From the NCBI GenBank assembly GCA_003500955.1, contig DNQP01000027.1, forward strand, positions 1 through 13,657: a stretch of 13,657 bases of DNA, read 5' to 3'. Both the position numbers and the translations under genes were made by a program. Of the stretch, positions 1 to 7,422 are shown in pieces (positions within the stretch are counted from its first letter, which is position 1; the number at the start of each line of letters is the position of its first letter). The notes beneath the pieces are model-generated. The model was given only the letters and a program-made list of their open reading frames with translations. It ran no database searches and was not told the DNA's origin. This stretch comes from Curvibacter sp. (GTDB lineage Bacteria > Pseudomonadota > Gammaproteobacteria > Burkholderiales > Burkholderiaceae_C).

Positions 1-1
1 C

Positions 2-568
2 GGCAAGGCGCAGATGCGTGCCAACATCGACGCCTGGTGGTCGCATGTCGAGGCCGGCGTGGAGGCCATTGTGATGAACGCCTCCGGCTGCGGTGTCACG
101 GTGAAGGACTACGGTCATCTGCTGCACGACGACCCGGCCTATGCCGCGAAGGCCCAGCGCATCAGTGAACTCACCCAAGACCTGAGCGAGCTGCTGCCCG
201 AACTTGTGCCCGTCTTGCGCGACAAGGTGCAGGCCCGGGCTGGCCAGGTCGCCTTCCATCCGCCCTGCACCTTGCAGCATGGCCAGAAGCTGCGCGGCGG
301 CGTGGAGCAACACATGGCTGCGCTCGGTTTCCAGATCAAGACCTGCCGCGTCGAGCCGCATCTGTGCTGCGGCTCGGCCGGAACCTATTCCGTGCTCAAC
401 CCCAAGCTGGCCTATGAGCTGCGCGACCGCAAGCTCGCCAACCTGGGCGAGATGCAGCCAGTGCAGATCGCCTCAGCCAACATCGGCTGCATCACCCATC
501 TGCAGAGCGGCACCGACACGCCGGTGCGGCACTGGGTGGAGCTGCTGGACGAGGCCTTGAAGGCTTGA
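2..568 (+). CDS. glcF: Glycolate oxidase iron-sulfur subunit, C-terminal part (5' truncated by window)
   Basis: This is the C-terminal ~188 residues of GlcF, the electron-transfer subunit of the GlcDEF glycolate oxidase complex, which converts glycolate to glyoxylate at the inner membrane. The reading frame is open from the window edge, so the N-terminal ferredoxin-type 4Fe-4S domain (E. coli GlcF is about 407 aa) lies outside. What remains is a CCG (cysteine-rich) domain: a Cys-Gly motif in NASGCG near the visible start, then HPPCTLQHGQ, LCCGSAG and NIGCITHLQSG, the repeated Cys-containing signatures of the GlcF/HdrB type. The gene ends in TGA and is followed by a 114-bp convergent gap before a binding-protein gene on the other strand. 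glcD and glcE would be expected just upstream, outside the window. A lactate-utilisation LutA-like protein is the main alternative; the CCG spacing and the HPPCTLQHGQ motif favour GlcF. Confidence 0.88.
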   Translation, partial: GKAQMRANIDAWWSHVEAGVEAIVMNASGCGVTVKDYGHLLHDDPAYAAKAQRISELTQDLSELLPELVPVLRDKVQARAGQVAFHPPCTLQHGQKLRGGVEQHMAALGFQIKTCRVEPHLCCGSAGTYSVLNPKLAYELRDRKLANLGEMQPVQIASANIGCITHLQSGTDTPVRHWVELLDEALKA

Positions 569-607
569 TCGCGTTGCCGTGCCGTCCATGCGGTGGGAGG
601 CACAGCA

Positions 608-626
608 GCGCCGGGCCGCGGCGTTT
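608..626 (+). terminator. Possible weak intrinsic terminator after glcF
   Basis: A 5-bp perfect GC stem (CGCCG at 609-613, CGGCG at 619-623) with a 5-nt loop is followed by TTTCT, in the convergent gap 40 nt after the glcF stop. The stem is short and the T-run has only three T residues, so this is a weak candidate. The rest of the 569-682 gap shows only GC-rich inverted repeats and no ORF with a ribosome binding site. Confidence 0.3.
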
Positions 627-682
627 CTGGTGACAGGCCGGGACCGCTGATCGCGTCCACCGGCCGGCGCGCAAGCTGCCGC

Positions 683-1651
683 TCAATCGATCGTCGCCCC
701 GGACTCCTTGACGATACGGGCCCAGCGCGCGATATCTTCCTGTAGCTGGGTGGTGAATTGGGCCGGCGTAACGTTCGCCAACTCCACGCCCTGGGCCTGC
801 AGCTTCTCCCTTGTGTCGGGTGCCGCCAGCACTTTCTTCATTGCGTCCTGCAGCCGGGTTTCAATCTCGGGGCTGACGCCGCGTGCGGCAAACAGGCCGA
901 CCCACAACGTACCGTTGTAGCCCGGCACCTGCTCGCCAATGGCTGGCACATCCGGCAGCACGGGCGAGCGCCCCGGCGAGCTGACGCCGATGGCCACCAG
1001 GCGGCCGGCTTTGAGGTGCTGCAGCACTGAGGGCAGGCTGGTAAAAGCCATGGGCACCTGGCCGCCGATGACGTCCGTCATGGCCGGGGCCACGCCTTTG
1101 TAGGGTATGTGCTGCAGCTTCACGCCTGCAGTACCGTTAAGCATTTCGCCCAGAAGATGGTTGAGCGTGCCGTTGCCCGCAGACGCGTACTGGTATTTGC
1201 CAGGGTTGGCCTTCACGAGCTGCAGGAACTCGGCGAGGTTCCTCGCGGGGAAGGACGGATTGACAACCAGTACGTTCGGAACGGAACCGATCATGGCGAG
1301 CGGCGTGAAGTCCTTCACCGGATCGAACCCCGGGTTTTTGTAGACGGCGGGGTTGATGGCCTGGGCGCTGCTGATTGTCATGAGCAGCGTATGTCCGTCC
1401 TTCGGTGCCTTGGCCACGTACACGGTGCCGATGTTGCCGCCGGCGCCGGGACGGTTTTCCACCACCACGTTGCCCGGCAGCGCTTCGCCCAGCTTCTGAG
1501 CGATCAGGCGCCCGACGATGTCGTTGGTTCCGCCAGCGGCCTGGGGTACGACGACGGTAATAGGCCTGCTGGGGTAATCAGCGGCGAACAGGCTGCTGGC
1601 ATTCAACGCCAGCAGCATGGTGGCCAGGGTGTGGAAATGTCGGCGTTGCAT
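683..1651 (-). CDS. Bug/TctC-family tripartite tricarboxylate transporter substrate-binding protein
   Basis: A 322-residue periplasmic binding protein of the Bug (Bordetella uptake gene)/TctC family, which captures small carboxylic acids or related metabolites with a two-lobed fold. Family signatures are clear: YPSRPITVVVPQAAGG right after the signal peptide, VVENRPGAGGNIG around residue 60, a YASAGNGTLNHLLGE segment and HIPYKG. The start chosen is the ATG at 1651: it gives a typical signal peptide (RR near the N-terminus, hydrophobic core, probable cleavage after LFA, residue 23) and has an AGGAG ribosome binding site about 7 nt upstream. An in-frame ATG 15 codons earlier lacks these. RRHF near the start resembles a Tat motif, but Sec export is equally possible. 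It is the last gene of a dedA-EamA-bug run, 46 nt after the EamA stop. No tctA or tctB genes accompany it, as is usual for the expanded orphan Bug families of Burkholderiales. The ligand cannot be deduced. Confidence 0.9.
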   Translation of the reverse strand: MQRRHFHTLATMLLALNASSLFAADYPSRPITVVVPQAAGGTNDIVGRLIAQKLGEALPGNVVVENRPGAGGNIGTVYVAKAPKDGHTLLMTISSAQAINPAVYKNPGFDPVKDFTPLAMIGSVPNVLVVNPSFPARNLAEFLQLVKANPGKYQYASAGNGTLNHLLGEMLNGTAGVKLQHIPYKGVAPAMTDVIGGQVPMAFTSLPSVLQHLKAGRLVAIGVSSPGRSPVLPDVPAIGEQVPGYNGTLWVGLFAARGVSPEIETRLQDAMKKVLAAPDTREKLQAQGVELANVTPAQFTTQLQEDIARWARIVKESGATID

Positions 1652-1697
1652 GCGGGTCTCCTCTTGTTCATGCGCGAGGAACCATCCTAGCAGCACA

Positions 1698-2582
1698 CTA
1701 GCCCAGGTCTTCCCTTGGCGCGAGCGCAGCCCATGCTGCCGCCAACAGTATCAGCGCGCCGCCGATCAGCGTGCGGGCCTGCAGTTCGGCCGCGCCCGTG
1801 AGCACCGAGGAGACGCTGGCGAACACCACCTCGGTGAGCATGATGAGCGCCGTCGTTGCGGCCGGCAGACGGGCTGCGCCGTACTGCAGGCCGAGGTTGG
1901 CGAAGAGAAAGGCCACGCTCGTGGCCAGTACCAGCAGCAGCCAGCCCGCAGCCGGTGTCGGCGTTCCATAGGCCAGGCCGAGCGACTGGCCCAGCACGGC
2001 GGCCGCGGCCGCCAGCAGCGCGCCACCGGCAAACATGGCCAGCATGCGTGCCTCGTCTGCCGTGTCCTTGAGACGTCGCAGCAGCACATTGGTCAGCGCG
2101 AAGGCCAGGCCACCCATGAGCGCCAGCCAGTCCGGCAGACTGGCGGGCGGGGGCCACGCGGCGTCCGGCGTCTTGAGCACGATGGCCACGCCGGCCAGGG
2201 CCAGCAGCAGGCGGGCCAGCGCGCGCAGCGTGGGCCGCTCTCCCAGCAGCCCCCAGGCCAGCAGCACCGACCAGGCGGGCATGAGGTAGAACAGCAGCAC
2301 CACCCGTACCACGTCGCCCACGGTCACGGCCCAGTTGAAGCCCACATTGGTCAGGCCGGCCGCGGCGAGCAGCAGCCACAGCAGCGGGTGCTGCAGGAAG
2401 TGCCGCCACACACCCGGCCGCCAGGCCAGCAGGGCGGCGCCGGCCAGCGCATAGATGCCGAAGGTGGCCCACAGCGGGTGCAGGCCCGCGGCCTCGAGCA
2501 GGCGGAAGGGATACCAGGAAACGCCCCAGACGAAGGCGTTGAGCACCAGGGCCCAGGCGGCCAGTGGTGCGGCGCTGCTCAC
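1698..2582 (-). CDS. EamA/DMT-family transporter
   Basis: A 294-residue integral membrane protein of the drug/metabolite transporter superfamily with two tandem EamA domains (roughly residues 8-140 and 150-285, about ten hydrophobic segments). Features include an N-terminal AFVWGVSWYPFR segment, a repeat-1 end with FYLMPAWSVLLAWGLLGERP (the 'PV.....LGE' DMT signature) and the repeat-2 counterpart TEVVFASVSSVLTGAAEL. DMT proteins export or import amino acids, nucleosides or other metabolites; the substrate here is not predictable. The start is inferred to be GTG at 2582, because the frame continues open upstream only through the dedA gene in another frame. That GTG overlaps the dedA stop as GTGA (4 nt), which implies translational coupling. 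A Bug binding protein follows 46 nt downstream. No clear Shine-Dalgarno precedes the GTG, in keeping with reinitiation. Confidence 0.87.
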   Translation of the reverse strand: MSSAAPLAAWALVLNAFVWGVSWYPFRLLEAAGLHPLWATFGIYALAGAALLAWRPGVWRHFLQHPLLWLLLAAAGLTNVGFNWAVTVGDVVRVVLLFYLMPAWSVLLAWGLLGERPTLRALARLLLALAGVAIVLKTPDAAWPPPASLPDWLALMGGLAFALTNVLLRRLKDTADEARMLAMFAGGALLAAAAAVLGQSLGLAYGTPTPAAGWLLLVLATSVAFLFANLGLQYGAARLPAATTALIMLTEVVFASVSSVLTGAAELQARTLIGGALILLAAAWAALAPREDLG

Positions 2583-3196
2583 GGGCCGTTGCGGTTGGCG
2601 CGGCGGCGCTTCCACCAGTAGGCCCCGAGCCAGATCGCCAGGATGCCCAGCAGCGCGAAGATGCCGTGCTGGAACTGGCGCAGCACCTCGAACATCCAGT
2701 CCCAGTTCTGGGCGCCGAAGTAGCCCAGGTAGACCCAGATGGGCACGCTGATGAGCGCGGCAAAGCCGTCCATGAAAAACCAGGTGGCGAAGCTCACGCG
2801 ATGGCTCATGCCGGCGGAGAAGAACACCGGTGTACGCAGCCCGGGCAGGAAGCGGGCCACGAACATCACCCACTTGCCGTACTTGTGGAAAGCGTCCTGC
2901 GCCTTGGCGAAACGATCGGGGGTAAGGATGCGGCGAAAGCCCGGCAGGCGCTGGATGCGCTGGCCGTAGACGCGGCCCAGGATGAACATCAGGCCGTCGC
3001 CGATCAACACACCCGCCATGCCCACCGCGAACATGGTGTGCACATTGGCGTGGCCCAGGCCGGCGATCACGCCGCCGGTCACCAGGGTCACGTCTTCGGG
3101 AATGGGCACGCCAAATCCGCAGATCAGGAGCATCACGAACACGGCCAGGTAGCCGTATTCGGTGAAGATGGGCATGAGGAACTCGAAGACTTCCAT
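2579..3196 (-). CDS. DedA-family membrane protein
   Basis: A 205-residue inner-membrane protein of the DedA (SNARE-associated/VTT domain) family, linked to lipid-carrier flipping, membrane potential and envelope homeostasis. Visible hallmarks are GVPIPEDVTLVTGG (residues 29-42, with acidic E34 and D35 in a re-entrant region), GDGLMFILGR (66-75) and ARFLPGLRTPVFFSAG (114-129). R115 and R121 have the spacing of the two arginines that are essential in E. coli YqjA/YghB. Hydrophobic segments flank these and the C-terminus is a basic RRRANRN tail, as expected for a cytoplasmic end. The only sensible start is the ATG at 3196; upstream the frame lacks family residues. No Shine-Dalgarno is visible (a C-rich stretch precedes the ATG), and a strong hairpin lies 18 nt upstream in the leader. 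The stop overlaps the GTG of the EamA gene. Confidence 0.9.
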   Translation of the reverse strand: MEVFEFLMPIFTEYGYLAVFVMLLICGFGVPIPEDVTLVTGGVIAGLGHANVHTMFAVGMAGVLIGDGLMFILGRVYGQRIQRLPGFRRILTPDRFAKAQDAFHKYGKWVMFVARFLPGLRTPVFFSAGMSHRVSFATWFFMDGFAALISVPIWVYLGYFGAQNWDWMFEVLRQFQHGIFALLGILAIWLGAYWWKRRRANRNGP

Positions 3197-3213
3197 GGGG
3201 GGCGGATACAAAG

Positions 3214-3235
3214 GCGGCCCGGAAATCCGGGCCGC
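3214..3235 (-). promoter_or_regulatory. Strong hairpin in the dedA 5' leader
   Basis: A perfect inverted repeat, GCGGCCCGG (3214-3222) and CCGGGCCGC (3227-3235), with a 4-nt loop closable to 2 nt. Read on the dedA strand, the stem is followed by CTTTGTATCC, a weak T-stretch. It lies just upstream of the dedA start, so it could be an attenuator, a stabilising leader hairpin or a vestigial terminator. The structure is directly visible; the role is inference. Confidence 0.45.
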
Positions 3236-3252
3236 GCGCCAGTGTAAAGCAT

Positions 3253-3281
3253 TTGTTTTCCAGCCCCGGCGTGGGCATATT
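3253..3281 (+). promoter_or_regulatory. Candidate sigma-70 promoter for alr
   Basis: TTGTTT (3253-3258) and CATATT (3276-3281) are separated by exactly 17 bp and lie in a locally AT-rich patch between divergent dedA and alr. This would give a leader of roughly 14 nt. Both hexamers are imperfect, and no Shine-Dalgarno precedes the alr ATG. Confidence 0.3.
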
Positions 3282-3301
3282 TTGCTGGCAAACTCGCGGC
3301 T

Positions 3302-4420
3302 ATGCCCCGTCCGATCCAGGCCCTGATCCATACCGATGCCCTGCGCCACAACCTGGCGCGCGCGCGCCAGGCCAGCCCCGATGCGCGCGTGTGGGCCGTG
3401 GTCAAGGCCAATGCCTATGGGCACGGCATCGAACGCGCCTACGAAGGCCTGCGCGGCGCCGATGGCTTTGCCCTGCTGGACCTGGCCGAGGCCGAGCGCC
3501 TGCGCGCACTGGACTGGCGCGGCCCCATCCTGCTGCTCGAAGGCGTGTTCGAGCAACGCGACCTGGAGCTGTGTTCACGCCTGGGTCTCTGGCACGTCGT
3601 GCACTGCGAGGAGCAGATCGACATGCTGGCCATGCACAAGACCCATGTGCCGCACCGGGTCTTCCTCAAGATGAACAGCGGCATGAACCGCCTGGGCTTT
3701 CGGCCCGCGCAGTACCGCGCTGCCTGGACCCGGCTCAACGCCCTGCCCCAGGTCGACGAGATCTCGCTCATGACCCACTTCAGCGACGCCGACGGCCCGC
3801 GCGGTGTGGCGGCGCAGCTGGAGGCTTTCGAGGCTGCCACCCGCGATCTGCCGGGCGAACGCTCGCTGAGCAACAGCGCGGCCATCCTGCGCCACATGGG
3901 GCCGCAGGCGGCCGCGCGCGTGCGCTCGGACTGGGTCCGCCCCGGCATCCTGCTCTACGGCGCCTCACCCGACCACCCTGAGCACGACGCCGCCCACTGG
4001 GGCCTGCAGCCCACCATGAGCCTGCGCTCGCGCGTCATTGGCGTGCAGCAGCTGCAGGCCGGCGAGAGCGTGGGCTATGGCTCGACCTATACCGCCCCGG
4101 CGCCGCAGCGCATCGGCATCGTCGCTTGTGGCTATGCCGACGGCTATTTGCGTGCCAGTGCCGGCGGCCCCGAGCGCGGCACGCCCGTGCTGGTCGACGG
4201 CGTGCGCACACGCACCGTGGGTCGCGTCAGCATGGACCTGATCACCGTGGACCTCACGCCCGTGCCGCAGGCCGGCATGGGTTCGGAGGTCACGCTCTGG
4301 GGGCGGGCTTCCGGCGGCGCCATCCTGCCCATCGACGAGGTGGCCCAGGCCGGCGGCAGCGTGGGCTACGAGCTCATGTGTGCACTCGCGCCGCGCGTGC
4401 CGGTGGAGGCGGCGGCATGA
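3302..4420 (+). CDS. alr: Alanine racemase (PLP-dependent)
   Basis: A 372-residue alanine racemase that interconverts L- and D-alanine in the cytoplasm, supplying D-Ala for peptidoglycan or, for DadX-type enzymes, degrading D-Ala. The N-terminal TIM barrel carries [10 protein letters not shown] with the PLP-binding Lys35. K123 and R130 in [13 protein letters not shown] match the carbamylated lysine and PLP-pyridine arginine of Geobacillus Alr. NSAAIL and RPGILLYG are phosphate and barrel motifs. The C-terminal beta domain has VGYGSTY with Tyr259 as the opposite-face catalytic base, then GYADGY, and [11 protein letters not shown]. The length is slightly above the ~356-360 of E. coli Alr/DadX. 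The ATG at 3302 fits the family N-terminus. Its stop overlaps the next gene as ATGA, so the two are almost certainly cotranscribed and coupled. The dadX alternative symbol cannot be excluded; no dadA is adjacent. Confidence 0.95.
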   Translation: MPRPIQALIHTDALRHNLARARQASPDARVWAVVKANAYGHGIERAYEGLRGADGFALLDLAEAERLRALDWRGPILLLEGVFEQRDLELCSRLGLWHVVHCEEQIDMLAMHKTHVPHRVFLKMNSGMNRLGFRPAQYRAAWTRLNALPQVDEISLMTHFSDADGPRGVAAQLEAFEAATRDLPGERSLSNSAAILRHMGPQAAARVRSDWVRPGILLYGASPDHPEHDAAHWGLQPTMSLRSRVIGVQQLQAGESVGYGSTYTAPAPQRIGIVACGYADGYLRASAGGPERGTPVLVDGVRTRTVGRVSMDLITVDLTPVPQAGMGSEVTLWGRASGGAILPIDEVAQAGGSVGYELMCALAPRVPVEAAA

Positions 4421-5628
4421 AGTACGTGCCCATTCCCATCGCCATGCTGCCCGTGGGCAAGCCGCTGCCGGTCAATGTCTGGAACCCCGAGGGCGTGCTC
4501 TTGCTGCGCAAGGGCCAGCCCATCGTCTCCGAGCAGCACCGCGACAAGCTCTACGCCCACAACGCCTCTACCACCGAGAGCGAGGCCCAGGCCTGGCAGC
4601 GCTCCTACGAACGCATGGTGCACACCCTGCTGATGGAAGGCGTGGAGGTGGAGACCATCGCGCGCATGCCCATGCCCAGCGCGATCCGTGAGCGCGATTA
4701 CCACACGGGTGAGCTGCTCAACGGCGGCTGGCTGGACCTGCAGGAGGTGCTGCGCGGCATCCTCTACCAGGGTGGTCTGGCGCTCAACCCGCTGGCGCGG
4801 CTGGCGGCGCTGGAGAACAAGGCGCGCGCCCTGCTCAAGGACGATCCGGACGACAGCCTGTTCTGTCTCTTCCAGGCGCTGGCCGACAGCTCGCTGGGCT
4901 ACTGCGCCACGCATGCCCTGCTGTGCGCCTGCATCTGCGAGCTCGCGGCCCAGAAGCTGGGCCTGAACGACCAGCATCGCCAGTCCATCATGAGCGCGGC
5001 GCTGACCATGAACATCGGCATGGCGCGCGAGCAGGACGTGCTGGCGCGCCAGAACCATGCGCCCACGCCCGAGCAGCGTCAGCTGATCCATGAGCACCCC
5101 GAGCTCAGTCTCAAGATCCTGGTTTGGCTGGGCATCGAGGACGTGGAGGAGCTGGACCTGGTGCGCTGGCATCACCTGCCCGACAGCCCCGAGGGCCTGC
5201 CGCACAACCTGACGGCGCGCCGTCTGCTGAGCATGACCGACGTCTTCGTCGCCAAGATGGCGGCGCGGCGCACGCGCGAGGCGCTCTCGCCGCTGGAGTC
5301 GGCCAAGTCCATCTACCTGCAGACCGAGAAGGACGTCACGGCCTCGGTCGGCGCGGCCCTCACCGCGGCCATCGGCTTCTATCCGCCGGGCACCTATGTG
5401 CGCATGGCCGGCGGCGAGACCGCGGTGGCCGTGCAGCGCGGCCTGCGTGCCAACACGCCCTGGGTCATTCCCATCATCGACCGCAATGGCATGCCCAGTT
5501 TCAACTACCACTGCCTCGACACCAGCGACCCGGCCCACGCCATTGCGGCGCCCATCCTGTTTCGCGGCGGCAAGGTGGCGATCAACCACGAACGCGTGCG
5601 GCGCGCGCGCGACAAGATCCGGCGCTGA
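4417..5628 (+). CDS. Degenerate HD-GYP-like phosphohydrolase domain protein
   Basis: A 403-residue cytoplasmic protein (no signal peptide or membrane segment) with an HD-GYP-like core at about residues 150-300. HD-GYP enzymes hydrolyse cyclic-di-GMP using a His/Asp metal site. The core here aligns by eye: first histidine H166 in [12 protein letters not shown] with H227, WHH (252-253), and an aspartate D275 in SMTDVFVAK. The HD dyad of the usual HDIGK is Met198-Asn199 (LTMNIGM), and the HHE..DG.GYP block reads [11 protein letters not shown]. Two metal ligands and the GYP are therefore lost, which suggests a catalytically weak or inactive binding or scaffold domain. The N-terminal ~145 residues and C-terminal ~80 residues match no family I recognise. 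The start is the ATG in the ATGA overlap with alr; the frame is open further upstream but only as a shadow of alr. It ends 5 nt from the convergent EamA stop. An HDOD-type reading is the alternative. Confidence 0.75.
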   Translation: MKYVPIPIAMLPVGKPLPVNVWNPEGVLLLRKGQPIVSEQHRDKLYAHNASTTESEAQAWQRSYERMVHTLLMEGVEVETIARMPMPSAIRERDYHTGELLNGGWLDLQEVLRGILYQGGLALNPLARLAALENKARALLKDDPDDSLFCLFQALADSSLGYCATHALLCACICELAAQKLGLNDQHRQSIMSAALTMNIGMAREQDVLARQNHAPTPEQRQLIHEHPELSLKILVWLGIEDVEELDLVRWHHLPDSPEGLPHNLTARRLLSMTDVFVAKMAARRTREALSPLESAKSIYLQTEKDVTASVGAALTAAIGFYPPGTYVRMAGGETAVAVQRGLRANTPWVIPIIDRNGMPSFNYHCLDTSDPAHAIAAPILFRGGKVAINHERVRRARDKIRR

Positions 5629-5633
5629 AGGGC

Positions 5634-6476
5634 TCAGCCCAGCCGGAGGACGATCGCGCCGGCACAGACCAGCAGCGCCGAAGCCAGGCGCAGGCGCCCC
5701 AGCCCTTCCTTGAGCAGCAGTGCACCGATCAGCGCGGCGAAGACGATGGAGGTCTCGCGCAGCGCGGCCACGCTGGCGATGGGCGCGCGCGTCATGGCCC
5801 AGAGCACCAGGCCGTAGGCGCCCAGGGTACCGGCGCCGCCCAGCAGCAGCACACGCCAGGCGCCGGTCGCCGGTCGTAGCGCTGATCTACCCCGCCACCA
5901 CACCAGGGCCGGCAGCATGAAGATCGCCGTCAGCGTGAAGAGCCAGGCCGTGTAGCCCAGGGCATGGCCCGCCAGGCGCACGCCCTGGCCATCGACCAGG
6001 GTGTAGAGCGCAATCACCGCGGCATTGGCCAGCGCAGCCCCGGCGGCCCCCGGGTGTTGCAGACCCTCGCGCCAGGCGCGCCCGGCCAGCGCCAGCACGC
6101 CCGCGCAGATCAGGGCGATGCCCAGCGCGCCCAGGGCGGTAGGCGTCTCGTGCAGCCACAGGGCTGCAGCCGCGGCCGTGAGCACGGGCGCCGTGCCGCG
6201 CATCAGCGGGTAGGCCAGACCCAGGTCTGCGCCCTGGTAGGCGCGTGCCACCAGCGCGAAATAGAGCACATGGATCAGGCCCGAGGCCAGCAGCCAGGGC
6301 CAGCTGGCCGGTGCAGGCAGGGGCAGCCACAGCAGCAGCGGCAAAGACAGCAACGTGGCGCCGCACACCACCTGCCAGGAGGCCAACAGCTTGTCGCCGC
6401 TGGCCCGCACCGCAGCGTTCCAGCCCGCATGCAGCAGGGCCGACAGCAGCACGACAGCCAGGACTGCGCTGGACAT
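5634..6476 (-). CDS. EamA/DMT-family transporter (last gene of the six-gene run)
   Basis: A 280-residue DMT permease with two EamA repeats (about 5-135 and 145-280) and ten predicted hydrophobic helices. Typical elements are LLHAGWNAAVRASGDKL near the N-terminus, a LAYPLMRGTAPVLTAAAAAL segment closing helix 3-4 of repeat 1, and the repeat-2 equivalent SVAALRETSIVFAALIGALL followed by KEGLG. The HAGWN and YPLMRGTAP motifs recall DMT proteins annotated as metabolite permeases. The ATG at 6476 has an AGGAG ribosome binding site about 7 nt upstream and lies 15 nt after the stop of the preceding EamA gene, so the two are cotranscribed. The two EamA proteins here are clearly distinct in sequence, not a recent duplication. 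The gene runs tail-to-tail into the HD-GYP-like gene with only 5 nt between stops. Confidence 0.88.
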   Translation of the reverse strand: MSSAVLAVVLLSALLHAGWNAAVRASGDKLLASWQVVCGATLLSLPLLLWLPLPAPASWPWLLASGLIHVLYFALVARAYQGADLGLAYPLMRGTAPVLTAAAAALWLHETPTALGALGIALICAGVLALAGRAWREGLQHPGAAGAALANAAVIALYTLVDGQGVRLAGHALGYTAWLFTLTAIFMLPALVWWRGRSALRPATGAWRVLLLGGAGTLGAYGLVLWAMTRAPIASVAALRETSIVFAALIGALLLKEGLGRLRLASALLVCAGAIVLRLG

Positions 6477-6491
6477 CGGGTTCTCCTGATT

Positions 6492-7397
6492 TCAGCGCTT
6501 GCGCAATCCCAGCGCCATGACGGCGCCGACGACGATCAGCGCGCCCGCCACCTGCACGGGCGCGATGCTCTGGCCCAACACGGCCCAGGCCAGCACGAGC
6601 GCGGCCACGGGCTCGACGTTCATGATGGGCGAGCTGCCCACCACGCCCAGCTTGGGCAGCAGCGTGAACATGAGGGTGAAGGCCGTGCCGTAGCACAGCG
6701 TGAGCCCGGCCAGGCCCCACCAGCCGGCGGCGGCCTGGGGCAGGTGCAGGCCGCCCTGCAGCGGCAGCACCAGCAGCGCAAGCAGGCCCACCAGCGTCAT
6801 GGTGACGGTGGTGCGCAGGCGCCCGTCCACACGGGCCGCTTCATGTTGCGTGCAAACGAGGGCCGCGCCGAAGACCGCCGCCGCCAGCAGCGCAAAGGCC
6901 ACACCCGCGCCGATCTCTTGCCAATGACCGGCGGCGCCCAGGCCCGAGGTGGCGCCAAAGACATCCAGCGCCAGCGCCAGGCCGATGAGCAGCACGGGCA
7001 TGGTCAACAGCACCGCACGCTCCGGCTGGTGGCGGTAGAACAGCCAGGCGAAGAACGCGGTCCACAGCGGGTAGGTGTTGAAGGTCAGCAGGGCCAGGGC
7101 TACCGGCAGGCGTGCCACGGCGGCGTAGAGGCTCAGGCTCTGCACCGCGACCAGCGCGCTGATCAGCAGCAGGAAGCCGCGCTCGCGCTTCGTCACCGTC
7201 AGCGAGACGCGCTGCTGCCAGACGATGAGCCCGACGACCAGCGCCGTGATCAGGCTACGCACCGTGACCGCACTGGCCACGTCCAGCCCGTGGTTGAAGG
7301 CCAGGCGTGCCGCCACATGGTTGGCACCGAACAGACAGGCCGTGAACAGCAGCGTGAGAAAAGCGGCGCGGCTGGGCGCGCTGGAAACGGTGGACAT
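6492..7397 (-). CDS. EamA/DMT-family transporter
   Basis: A 301-residue inner-membrane DMT protein with two EamA repeats (about 12-145 and 160-298). The N-terminus FTACLFGANHVAARLAF is the usual 'W/F-G-N-F-x-A' style helix 1. FNTYPLWTAFFAWLFYRHQP and MNVEPVAALVLAWAVLGQSI are the two repeat-end signatures, the latter with the EP(V/L) motif of the family. The short C-terminal GLRKR tail is basic, consistent with a cytoplasmic end. The ATG at 7397 sits 25 nt downstream of the PanE-like stop and lacks a clear Shine-Dalgarno; its position relative to helix 1 supports it. The next EamA gene follows after 15 nt. The substrate is unknown; its place behind a binding protein and two or three acid-modifying enzymes suggests it moves the pathway substrate or product. 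Confidence 0.88.
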   Translation of the reverse strand: MSTVSSAPSRAAFLTLLFTACLFGANHVAARLAFNHGLDVASAVTVRSLITALVVGLIVWQQRVSLTVTKRERGFLLLISALVAVQSLSLYAAVARLPVALALLTFNTYPLWTAFFAWLFYRHQPERAVLLTMPVLLIGLALALDVFGATSGLGAAGHWQEIGAGVAFALLAAAVFGAALVCTQHEAARVDGRLRTTVTMTLVGLLALLVLPLQGGLHLPQAAAGWWGLAGLTLCYGTAFTLMFTLLPKLGVVGSSPIMNVEPVAALVLAWAVLGQSIAPVQVAGALIVVGAVMALGLRKR

Positions 7398-7422
7398 GCA
7401 GTGGTGGCCGGGGCGAAAACGG

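Noticed and set aside
1698..3278. A single 526-codon minus-strand frame that could suggest a DedA-EamA fusion
   Set aside because: Only its last 294 codons make sense (EamA). The upstream part is an out-of-frame reading of dedA, which has its own intact frame ending at 2579.
4126..4416. Upstream in-frame extension of the HD-GYP-like gene to 500 codons
   Set aside because: The extension lies wholly within alr and has the composition of a shadow frame; the ATGA overlap start is far more plausible.
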